Source: Microbacterium salsuginis (GTDB lineage: Bacteria; Actinomycetota; Actinomycetes; Actinomycetales; Microbacteriaceae). Taken from it: a stretch of DNA of 64,000 nt. Below the pieces are notes generated by a model. The model saw only the letters and a program-made list of their open reading frames with translations, made no database searches and had not been told where the DNA came from. Where the stretch lies: contig NZ_JABACI010000003.1 in assembly GCF_012524205.1 (NCBI RefSeq), positions 264,389-328,388 on the forward strand. The letters run 5' to 3'. The translations under genes were made by a program, and so were the position numbers. Every line of letters starts with the position of its first letter. Position 1 is the first letter of the stretch. Shown here piece by piece: positions 58,077 to 64,000 of this stretch.

Positions 58077-58894
58077 CCGCACGCCTGTGCGCCCGCTCGC
58101 TCACCCTCTCGTACGACGGCCGGCCCGTCGTGTCGGGGCTGGACTTCGAGGTGCCCGACGGTCAGGTCACCGCGATCATCGGACCGAATGGATGCGGCAA
58201 GTCGACGCTGCTGCGAGCGCTCGGGCGCGTGATGGCGCCCGCGGAGGGCGATGTGCTGCTCGACGGAGTGTCGTTGCGCAGCATCCCGACCCGGCAGGTC
58301 GCGCGGCAGATCGCGCTGCTCCCGCAGAGCCCTGAAGCGCCCGCGGGACTCACCGTCGCCGAGCTCGTCGCGCGCGGGCGGCATCCGCACCAGCGGTGGT
58401 ACGAGCAGTTCGGGCGCGCCGACGAGTCGGTGGTGCGCGAGTCGATGGCGGCGACCGGTGTCGACCATCTCGCCGACATGCCGCTGGACGAGCTGTCGGG
58501 CGGGCAACGACAGCGCGCGTGGCTCTCGATGTCGCTCGCGCAGCAGACCGAGATCGTGCTGCTGGACGAGCCGACGACCTATCTCGACCTCGCGCATCAG
58601 GTCGAAGTGCTCGAGCTCGTGCGCGACCTGAACCGGCAGCATGGTCGCACGGTGCTCATGGTGCTGCACGACATCTCGCTCGCGGCGAGGTACGCGTCGC
58701 AGATCGTCGCGATGAAGGACGGTGCGATCGTGACCTCGGGGACTCCCGACGATGTCGTGACCGAAGACCTGCTCGCCGAGGTGTTCGGTCTGCGCGCGGC
58801 GATCGTCCGCGAGCCGGTGCAGGGCCGGCCGCACGTCATGCCGTTGGGGCTGGCCGGTCAGCTCACCCCGGACCGAGGGCCTGACGAGGCCTGA
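58073..58894 (+). CDS. siderophore-iron ABC transporter ATP-binding protein
   Basis: A 273-residue ABC ATPase of the FecE/FepC type. Walker A is GPNGCGKST near 39-47, the signature is LSGGQRQRAW, Walker B is IVLLDEPTTYLDL and the H-loop is VLHDIS. It powers the FecCD permeases. The ATG overlaps the preceding stop. The gene converges on an SRPBCC gene only 12 bases away with no terminator hairpin between them. Confidence 0.94.
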   Translation: MTARLCARSLTLSYDGRPVVSGLDFEVPDGQVTAIIGPNGCGKSTLLRALGRVMAPAEGDVLLDGVSLRSIPTRQVARQIALLPQSPEAPAGLTVAELVARGRHPHQRWYEQFGRADESVVRESMAATGVDHLADMPLDELSGGQRQRAWLSMSLAQQTEIVLLDEPTTYLDLAHQVEVLELVRDLNRQHGRTVLMVLHDISLAARYASQIVAMKDGAIVTSGTPDDVVTEDLLAEVFGLRAAIVREPVQGRPHVMPLGLAGQLTPDRGPDEA

Positions 58895-58906
58895 ACGGTC
58901 GGGACG

Positions 58907-59377
58907 TCACGCCTGCTGCTCGAGGTGGCGGCCGAGGGCTTCCAGCAGCCCTCGCGTGCCCTGCTCGCGGCCTGCACCGTCGGCCCAGAACTGGTCGAAG
59001 AAGACGCCGTGCTCGACATGCGTGAGGCGGGTGCCGGTGGGAATCTGCTCGAACTCGAAGGATGCCACTGAGGTGGACATGTGCACGCCGTCGAGCCACA
59101 TGTCATAGGTCGTGACGATCCGGACGTGCTCGACGATGTCGGTGTAGACGGCTTCGTATCGCGACACCGGACCGCCGTGGAACTTCGCCTCGTCGACGTC
59201 GCGCCCCCCGACGCGGAAGTCGAACGCCCACTCCCGCGGCTCGAAGGCGTCGCCGTCACCGAGCCAGTTCCGCTTCTGGTCTGCCTCGGCGAACGCGCCC
59301 CAGACCCGGTCGACGGGCGCCGGGTAGTCCCTGGTGAGCGTGAAGCTGGAGTGCGCGAGTCGGCGCTCGATCGTCAT
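58907..59377 (-). CDS. SRPBCC (AHSA1-like) domain protein
   Basis: A 156-residue helix-grip protein of the activator-of-Hsp90-ATPase-like group: FTLTRDYPAPVDRVWGAFAE at the start, WLGDGDAFEPREWAFDFRVG, and the closing FDQFWADGAGREQGTRGLLE helix. These proteins bind hydrophobic ligands; the exact role is unknown. It is last in a minus-strand unit with an ArsR regulator and a RibD-type reductase, a setting known for stress- or xenobiotic-responsive operons. Confidence 0.87.
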   Translation of the reverse strand: MTIERRLAHSSFTLTRDYPAPVDRVWGAFAEADQKRNWLGDGDAFEPREWAFDFRVGGRDVDEAKFHGGPVSRYEAVYTDIVEHVRIVTTYDMWLDGVHMSTSVASFEFEQIPTGTRLTHVEHGVFFDQFWADGAGREQGTRGLLEALGRHLEQQA

Positions 59378-59386
59378 CGGTTCGTC

Positions 59387-60034
59387 CTATCGGGTGAATG
59401 TCACGTGGATCGTGCCGCTCTCGGCGACCTCGGTCGTCACGGCATGGGTCTGTTCCAGTCCGCGAAGGTCATCCCACACGCGGTTGCCCCGAGCCAGCAC
59501 GATCGGCGCGATCGCCACATGCAGATCGTCGACCAGTCCTGCGCGCAGGAACTCCTGCGCCGTGCGCACTCCCCCTCCGACTCGCACGTCCAGGCCGCCG
59601 GCGGCGGCGACCGCCTCTGCCAGCACGTCATCGATCGCGTCATTGCGGAAGTGGAAAGTGGTCCCGCCCTCCATGGGGATCGACGGCCGCGGGGCGGAGT
59701 GGGTCAGCACGTACACCGGAAAGGCGAACGGCGGTCGATCGCCCCACCAGCCCTTCCACTCCGGGTCGTCGGGGTACGCGTGCAGGCCGAACATCGCCGC
59801 GCCGATGATCTCGGCGCCGACTCCGGTGAAGAATGCGGAGGCGTAGGCCTCGTCGATTCCCGTCGTTCCCGCACCGCTCGTGTCGCCGAAGACCTTCTCG
59901 CGGAAGGTGCGGGTCGCCGCGTACGCGGCGGTGAGCGGGCCCCAGTCCTCCCCCATGGGATTGTCGGCCGCGGGGTCGGGCGCCGCGGTGTAGCCGTCGA
60001 GCGATGAGAACAGGTCGATGCGAACGCGGGTCAT
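59387..60034 (-). CDS. dihydrofolate reductase-like (RibD C-terminal) family protein
   Basis: A 215-residue protein of the RibD C-terminal/dihydrofolate reductase-like family: RIDLFSSLDGYTAAPD at the start, FPVYVLTH in the middle, and VGGGVRTAQEFLRAGLVDDL near 155-175 as nucleotide-binding motif. It is likely an NADPH-dependent reductase of unknown substrate rather than true DHFR or RibD. The start follows the stop of the ArsR gene by one base, so the two are coupled. Confidence 0.87.
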   Translation of the reverse strand: MTRVRIDLFSSLDGYTAAPDPAADNPMGEDWGPLTAAYAATRTFREKVFGDTSGAGTTGIDEAYASAFFTGVGAEIIGAAMFGLHAYPDDPEWKGWWGDRPPFAFPVYVLTHSAPRPSIPMEGGTTFHFRNDAIDDVLAEAVAAAGGLDVRVGGGVRTAQEFLRAGLVDDLHVAIAPIVLARGNRVWDDLRGLEQTHAVTTEVAESGTIHVTFTR

Positions 60035-60035
60035 G

Positions 60036-60374
60036 TCAATTCTCCTTGGAGGTTGCGCGGGCCAGGTGGATGCCGAGGCGGTCGGCCTGGCGTTCGGCAG
60101 AGGTTCGCTGCTCGCCGAGCCACAGGTGCAGGACGTCGAGCGCGCCGGGTCTGAGGCTCACGGTGCGGACGCGTCCCTGCTTGTTCGAGGTGATCACTCT
60201 CGCGTCCTCGAGGATCCGCAAGTGCTGCAGCAGCGAGGGCAACGTCATCGAGAACGAGGCCAGGAGGTCCGACACGACGGCCGGGGACTTGGCGAGCCGC
60301 TCGACGACCGCCCGCCGGGTGGGGTCCGCGAGTGCACGCAGCACCGCATCCACTTCGGCGGAATAGTTAGGCAT
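60036..60374 (-). CDS. ArsR-type winged-helix regulator
   Basis: A 112-residue ArsR-family repressor: AVLRALADPTRRAVVERLAK, then SDLLASFSMTLPSLLQHLRI as recognition helix, then a beta wing VITSNKQGRVRTVSL. No cysteine metal site is visible, so it probably does not sense a metal. Its ATG lies inside the inverted repeat 60362-60387, so the protein should repress its own unit (ArsR, RibD-like, SRPBCC) by binding over the start codon. The transcript may be leaderless. Confidence 0.88.
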   Translation of the reverse strand: MPNYSAEVDAVLRALADPTRRAVVERLAKSPAVVSDLLASFSMTLPSLLQHLRILEDARVITSNKQGRVRTVSLRPGALDVLHLWLGEQRTSAERQADRLGIHLARATSKEN

Positions 60375-60387
60375 ATACCTAACTATT
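60362..60387. promoter_or_regulatory. ArsR operator overlapping the start codon
   Basis: AATAGTTAGG (60362-60371) and CCTAACTATT (60378-60387) are perfect 10-bp inverted arms with 6 bases between. The ATG at 60372-60374 lies between the arms. Confidence 0.75.
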
Positions 60388-60429
60388 GCACACGGGGCGG
60401 ATCAGGACAACGGATGCTGACCGAACCGA

Positions 60430-60807
60430 TCAGCCGACACGCTTCACGCGGACCGACGACCATACGTCGGACAGCGAGATATTGCCGTTCAGCGTCCAGC
60501 CGAATTCCTCGGCGCGCCTCCAGATGCTGTCGCGATTGATGTCGGACGTGTTGCCCTTCGGGTAGGCGATCCAGATCGCTTTCGGTGAGGTCAGACGCGG
60601 GAGTGTCTCGGTCAGGAGCACGTCGAGCTCTGCCCGATCGTTCACGAACATGACGGCAACACCTTCGGTGTCGCGGTCGATGCGGTCGACGACGGTGACG
60701 CCCTGAGGCAACGGCGCAAGCATGTCGCGCTGCGCGGGTGTCGAGGGGCCGAACAGAAGCTCGCTGTCGGGCTTGATCTGGAGCTTCTCTGCGATCGTGC
60801 GGGACAT
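60430..60807 (-). CDS. DUF3052 family protein
   Basis: A 125-residue protein of the DUF3052 type: EKLQIKPDSELLFGPSTPAQ at the start and the highly conserved IWIAYPKGNTSDINRDSIWR in the second half. Structure and function are unknown; members occur beside ArsR/SRPBCC genes in several bacteria. GGAAGGA precedes the ATG. It is the last gene of the upstream ArsR unit. Confidence 0.85.
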   Translation of the reverse strand: MSRTIAEKLQIKPDSELLFGPSTPAQRDMLAPLPQGVTVVDRIDRDTEGVAVMFVNDRAELDVLLTETLPRLTSPKAIWIAYPKGNTSDINRDSIWRRAEEFGWTLNGNISLSDVWSSVRVKRVG

Positions 60808-60826
60808 GGTGTCGTCCTTCCGGGAT

Positions 60827-61279
60827 TCAGGTGAGGTTCATGAGCAGGTCGCTGAGCCGGCGAAGCACGTGGCTGCGCCAGCCGCCGTTCATGAACTTCC
60901 GGGCGAGTTGCTGAGTCGGGTCGTCCGGGTCGAACCCGGCGTGTTCGAGGAACAGGCGTGTGCCCTTCCCCTCGGCCTGAAGAGTCCACGTGACGGTCGT
61001 CGCCATCCCATCGGGCTCATCGGCATCATTCCAGCTGATCTGGAGGCGTTTCTGCGGAACGAGATCAAGAACCCGGCACGAGATGCGACCCGAGAATCCG
61101 GTCTGCGCAACCGGGCGTCCGCGGAAGGTGAAGCGGTGGCCGACGACGGGCTCGAAGTCATTCGGCATCAACCACTGCGCCATCAACTCCGGCGTCGTCA
61201 ACGCGCGCCAGACCCTCGCCGGAGCGTGGGGAAAGTACTGGTCGACCTCGATCCGGGTCAGCTCGTCAGGACTGCTCAT
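60827..61279 (-). CDS. SRPBCC (AHSA1-like) domain protein
   Basis: A 150-residue helix-grip protein: TRIEVDQYFPHAPARVWRAL, TTPELMAQWLMPNDFEPVVG, and the final GGWRSHVLRRLSDLLMNL. It is a second AHSA1-like gene, again next to an ArsR regulator. I chose ATG 61279 because it overlaps the ArsR stop by 14 bases; GTG or ATG codons further upstream extend the frame by 9 residues. Ligand unknown. Confidence 0.87.
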   Translation of the reverse strand: MSSPDELTRIEVDQYFPHAPARVWRALTTPELMAQWLMPNDFEPVVGHRFTFRGRPVAQTGFSGRISCRVLDLVPQKRLQISWNDADEPDGMATTVTWTLQAEGKGTRLFLEHAGFDPDDPTQQLARKFMNGGWRSHVLRRLSDLLMNLT

Positions 61280-61613
61280 CGACACCCATGCGGTCGAGGA
61301 CGTCACCCATCGCGGTCATCCGATCGCGCCAGAACCGCTCGTACGGAGTGAGCCAATCGATCAGCTCCGCCATCGGCTGGCCCGTGACGCGGTAGAACCG
61401 ACGGCGCCCCTCCTGGCGCTCCTCGACCAAACCGGACTCCCGCAGGACGCGCAGATGTTCGGAGACGCTGGGGCGGGCCATGTCGAACCTGCCGGCGAGA
61501 TCACCGGCCGTGTGCTCGCCCTGAAGCAGCGCCTCGAGGATGTCGCGACGTGTGGGATTCGCGAGCGCACCGAACACCTCATCCAGCGGCTCGCTCTTCA
61601 CGCGGCGGGGCAC
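61266..61613 (-). CDS. ArsR-type winged-helix regulator
   Basis: A 115-residue ArsR-family repressor: VFGALANPTRRDILEALLQG, then AGDLAGRFDMARPSVSEHLR (recognition helix), then the wing EERQEGRRRFYRV. No metal-binding cysteines. The end YERFWRDRMTAMGDVLDR is typical of ArsR proteins paired with SRPBCC genes. It lies 3 bases after the VOC gene, overlaps the SRPBCC gene and probably binds the palindrome at 61984-62001. Confidence 0.9.
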   Translation of the reverse strand: MPRRVKSEPLDEVFGALANPTRRDILEALLQGEHTAGDLAGRFDMARPSVSEHLRVLRESGLVEERQEGRRRFYRVTGQPMAELIDWLTPYERFWRDRMTAMGDVLDRMGVDEQS

Positions 61614-61616
61614 GGA

Positions 61617-61970
61617 TCAGCCCTGGAGGACGTAGCCGTTGCCGTCGGGATCCGTGAACGTCGCCTGCCTGCCCCATGGCATCTGTTCCGGACCATCCAC
61701 AACGACGCCCGCCCGCTGCAGACGCGCGACATCGGCATCGAGGTCGTCGCTCGCGAAGAGGGTGCCCTGCCCACCACCCGCAGTCGCGCCGGGAAACGGC
61801 TTGTGCAGCGCAAGCGACGTTCCCTCGGCCGGGCCGACCTCGAGCCAGCGGTTCTCGCCGAAAACGTGATCGACCTTCACCTCAAGCCCGAGCGAGTCGA
61901 CGTAGAACTCGCGGGCTCGATCCTGGTCGGACACGAAGACGGTGACGGTTCTCACGGTGTTGATCGCCAT
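61617..61970 (-). CDS. VOC (glyoxalase/bleomycin-resistance) superfamily protein
   Basis: A 117-residue VOC protein: VRTVTVFVSDQDRAREFYVD, then NRWLEVGPAEGTSLALHKPF, and the closing GRQATFTDPDGNGYVLQ, the metal-binding DPDGN motif. Its precise reaction is unknown. It is first in the unit VOC-ArsR-SRPBCC-DUF3052. TATCAT lies 7 bases upstream of ATG 61970, and the ArsR-type palindrome adjoins it. Confidence 0.88.
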   Translation of the reverse strand: MAINTVRTVTVFVSDQDRAREFYVDSLGLEVKVDHVFGENRWLEVGPAEGTSLALHKPFPGATAGGGQGTLFASDDLDADVARLQRAGVVVDGPEQMPWGRQATFTDPDGNGYVLQG

Positions 61971-61977
61971 GGCGTCG

Positions 61978-61983
61978 ATGATA
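61978..61983 (-). promoter_or_regulatory. -10 box of the VOC-ArsR unit
   Basis: TATCAT on the minus strand is 7 bases upstream of ATG 61970. The operator follows directly upstream. Confidence 0.45.
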
Positions 61984-62001
61984 CGTAGGATAATTCCTAC
62001 G
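61984..62001. promoter_or_regulatory. ArsR operator of the VOC-ArsR-SRPBCC unit
   Basis: CGTAGGA and TCCTACG are perfect inverted arms around TAAT. The site adjoins the -10 box of the VOC gene. It differs in sequence from the operator at 60362-60387, so the two ArsR proteins should not cross-bind strongly. Confidence 0.75.
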
Positions 62002-62021
62002 CGTCAAGTCGCGCCCTGCAG

Positions 62022-62711
62022 TCATGCGAACGAAGCCAGTGCGCGACGATACGCGTCGCTGTCAGCACGCGTGCCCTCTGTCACGAGCAGCGCGTTCGGG
62101 CCGAGCGTGCGATTGTGCTCGCCTCGACACGGAATGACCACGACCTTCGTCAGTCCCGCCCGCCACGCCGGGATGAGGGACTCGAGGTCACGTCGCTCCG
62201 GACTGTCGGCGAGCGTGTGGGGGAGGCTGGCGTGAAAGTCCTCCATGTTGCGCTCCTCCCACCGCCGATGCGACGGATCTTCAAGCGCGTCCCGGCCGAC
62301 CTCATCGCCCCAATTGGGACCGATGAGCTCACTCAGGAGCGCCTTTCGTTCGGCGCCACCAAGGGCCGTGCCGTGCAGTTGCTGCAGCAGCTGCACATCC
62401 AGTTCACGGCCCGCGTGAGCAGCGACGTCACGCCAGAGTCGAGCCCAGGCGCCGGCCCATTCCCGGCGGGTGGCCTCGTCCACCGACTTCTCTGCGGGGT
62501 CCGGAGTGCGAACGAGCAGTGGGGGGAGATCGTCACCCTCGGGATCGAGATCGTATGCCTCCCGCAGCCACAGCAATTCGAGCAGCGCACTCGGCCGATC
62601 CTCGACGGTGATGGTCATGTCGTGTGGCCAGGGGTTGCCGGGGATCGGCTCGAGCGATCGCATCGCCACATTCCATCGCATGTCGGCACGGGGCGTAAGA
62701 GTCTGTTCCAT
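62022..62711 (-). CDS. hypothetical protein
   Basis: A 229-residue soluble protein starting MEQTLTPRADMRWNVAMRSL. It contains a Trp-rich stretch (REWAGAWARLWRDVAAHAGR), a GPNWGDEVGRDALEDPSHRR segment and a C-terminal KVVVIPCRGEHNRTLGPNAL beta region. I do not recognise the family; there are no membrane segments or known catalytic motifs. GAGGAG precedes the ATG. It lies alone, upstream of the VOC-ArsR unit on the same strand. Confidence 0.75.
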   Translation of the reverse strand: MEQTLTPRADMRWNVAMRSLEPIPGNPWPHDMTITVEDRPSALLELLWLREAYDLDPEGDDLPPLLVRTPDPAEKSVDEATRREWAGAWARLWRDVAAHAGRELDVQLLQQLHGTALGGAERKALLSELIGPNWGDEVGRDALEDPSHRRWEERNMEDFHASLPHTLADSPERRDLESLIPAWRAGLTKVVVIPCRGEHNRTLGPNALLVTEGTRADSDAYRRALASFA

Positions 62712-62865
62712 GGGGCGAGGCTCTCCTCACGGCACTCCTATCGGACGAATGTTCTATTATGTGCGCGCCTTCGCCACTCAGGGCACGCCCCGTCCGACGA
62801 ATGCGATCTGTCGCCCGGACTCCGGTGAGCCTTGACCATTAGGGCGAAGTCATGCAAGGAACCTC

Positions 62866-62894
62866 TTGCCTGATTAGTACATACGTACTAGTGT
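62866..62894 (+). promoter_or_regulatory. leaderless promoter of the DUF222/HNH gene
   Basis: TTGCCT (62866-62871) and TAGTGT (62889-62894) are 17 bases apart, and 6 bases separate TAGTGT from ATG 62901. The palindrome TAGTACATACGTACTA (62875-62890) fills the spacer and could be an operator. The remaining gap 62712-62865 shows nothing else. Confidence 0.6.
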
Positions 62895-62900
62895 TGGTGT

Positions 62901-64000
62901 ATGGCAGATGATCCGGAGCTCGATCCGTGGGACCCGTGGGGTGCGGGCGGGATTGCGGATGTGGTGGAGTGGATGCCGGTGCCGGATGTGGTGGATCTGG
63001 TGACCGAGACGGCGACGATGATGTCGGTGTTCGCCGCGGAACGCTTGGTGCGGATCCAGGCGATGCGGCAGGAACTGCTGGCCGAGGCGGTCGGTCGTGG
63101 GGTGGGGGTGTTGGACATTGTGGAGCGGTCGATCCGGTTGGAGCTGGCCGCGGCGATGCGGGTCACCGAGTACACCGCCGGCCGGCTCCTCGCCCAAGCC
63201 GAAGCGCTCACCGGACGGTACCCGGCCGTGCTGGCGTCGTTGGGGGCGGGGCGGATCACCGAGAAACACGCCGACGTGCTCGTCGACCTCATCGACGAGG
63301 TCCCCGCGGACCTGCGGGACCGGGTCGTGGGTCGGGCGGTGGAGTTGGCGGAAGCGGAACCGGTGGGCACGTTCCGGCGGGCGCTGCGCACCCTGATCCA
63401 GACCGTGCAGGCAGCCACGTTGGAACAACGCCACCGGGACGCGGTGCGGGAGCGGCGGATCTGGGTCGACCCCGGAGCGGACGGCATGGGCACCCTGTCC
63501 GTGTACGGGCCGCTGGTGGAACTGCATGCCATCCACGGGCGGGTCACCGCGATCGCCAAAACCATCACCGGCCGCCGAGCCGACAACCACCACAACCACC
63601 ACAACCAGACCGACCAGACGGACCAGACCGACCGGACCGATCAGGGCCGGAGCGTGGCGGATCCCCGGACGTTGGATCAGGTGCGCGCGGATGTGGTGTG
63701 CGACCTGCTCATCGACGGCACCACCACCGCGACACCGGCAGCAGGCTCCGGGATTCGTGCCACCGTGGTGGTCACCGTCCCCGCCCTGGCCCTGCTGAAC
63801 GAGGAGGCGGCGGCATCATGTGATCCGCCGGTCGTGGAAGGCATCGGCCCCATCCCCCTTCCCAAGGCACGGGAGTTGTGTGGTGGGGACAGCAAATGGA
63901 TGCGGGTCCTCACCCACCCCGAAACCGGCATGATCCTCTCCGTCAGCCGCGACCGGTACCACCCACCCAGCCCACTCCGCAAACTGGTGAAATGGCGGGC
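62901..64000 (+). CDS. DUF222 / HNH endonuclease family protein (3' end outside window)
   Basis: The first 366 residues of a DUF222 protein (the 13E12-like group), which usually ends in an HNH nuclease domain. VERSIRLELAAAMRVTEYTA, the ITEKHADVLVDLIDEVPADL stretch and VVCDLLIDGTT are typical. A low-complexity insert (HHNHHNQTDQTDQTDRTDQ, DNA 63584-63642) sits mid-protein and is made of short tandem repeats. The sequence stops at SPLRKLVKWR, just where the HNH cysteines would begin. Such genes are multicopy in actinobacteria and their role is unsettled. The promoter is leaderless. Confidence 0.88.
   Translation, partial: MADDPELDPWDPWGAGGIADVVEWMPVPDVVDLVTETATMMSVFAAERLVRIQAMRQELLAEAVGRGVGVLDIVERSIRLELAAAMRVTEYTAGRLLAQAEALTGRYPAVLASLGAGRITEKHADVLVDLIDEVPADLRDRVVGRAVELAEAEPVGTFRRALRTLIQTVQAATLEQRHRDAVRERRIWVDPGADGMGTLSVYGPLVELHAIHGRVTAIAKTITGRRADNHHNHHNQTDQTDQTDRTDQGRSVADPRTLDQVRADVVCDLLIDGTTTATPAAGSGIRATVVVTVPALALLNEEAAASCDPPVVEGIGPIPLPKARELCGGDSKWMRVLTHPETGMILSVSRDRYHPPSPLRKLVKWR

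Noticed and set aside
63584..63642. Tandem 9-bp units in the DUF222 gene read as an intergenic repeat array
   Set aside because: They stay in frame within a confident coding region and simply encode a low-complexity linker.

Overview
The window is ordinary chromosomal DNA from a high-GC actinobacterium. Codon choice, HelR, F420-dependent and DUF222/HNH families, many TANNNT promoters right next to start codons, and small Microbacteriaceae-type proteins all point to a Microbacterium-like member of the Microbacteriaceae. I see no tRNA, rRNA, insertion sequence, prophage or CRISPR array. No gene-free stretch exceeds about 280 bases.

Region 1 to 6 kb: a truncated ThuA-like gene diverging from a LacI regulator, a class III aminotransferase, two tail-to-tail paralogues of a small actinobacterial family, and a TetR/SDR divergent pair with a perfect inverted-repeat operator. 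6 to 14 kb (minus strand): a sulfur-flavoured block made of an SLC13 anion permease, an old-yellow-enzyme-type oxidoreductase, cystathionine gamma-synthase/lyase, cystathionine beta-synthase, a helix-turn-helix protein and a two-domain rhodanese. 14 to 18 kb: RecQ helicase with a phosphoribosyltransferase-like tail, a PPOX/F420 enzyme, a YbdK-type glutamate-cysteine ligase and a TetR gene. 18.6 to 20.6 kb: a two-gene sugar isomerase/dehydrogenase unit under that TetR.

20.7 to 25.5 kb: the pantothenate genes DUF2520-panC-panB, and divergently helR, the RNA polymerase-rescuing helicase-like protein linked to rifamycin tolerance. A rifamycin-associated-element-like palindrome lies between them, followed on the minus strand by a short leader with an intrinsic terminator. 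26 to 32.6 kb: a GH1 glycosidase, an arylsulfatase with a CMD-like protein and a MalT-like LuxR regulator. 32.7 to 36.3 kb: a strongly asymmetric heterodimeric ABC exporter. 36.4 to 44.3 kb: a sugar ABC importer with a GH38 alpha-mannosidase and a divergent FAD oxidoreductase. Three 18-bp operators of the form TGTGGnAnCnnTnCCACA tie the GH1 gene, the ABC permease operon and the binding-protein/GH38 unit into one predicted regulon whose regulator I cannot find in the window.

44.3 to 47.6 kb: a ProA-like dehydrogenase, a VOC protein and an MFS transporter. 47.6 to 53.9 kb: a second sugar importer cluster (LacI, GH39 glycosidase, binding protein, two permeases) with a clear promoter and operator. 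54 to 58.9 kb: an SDR gene and a siderophore-iron importer with a DtxR-type iron box. 58.9 to 62.7 kb: two ArsR/SRPBCC modules on the minus strand and a hypothetical protein. The window ends inside a DUF222/HNH gene.

Together this is a saprophyte's toolkit: glycoside uptake and hydrolysis under local repressors, iron scavenging, sulfur amino-acid metabolism, and antibiotic tolerance. All assignments come from reading the sequence and translations by eye; no database search was run.
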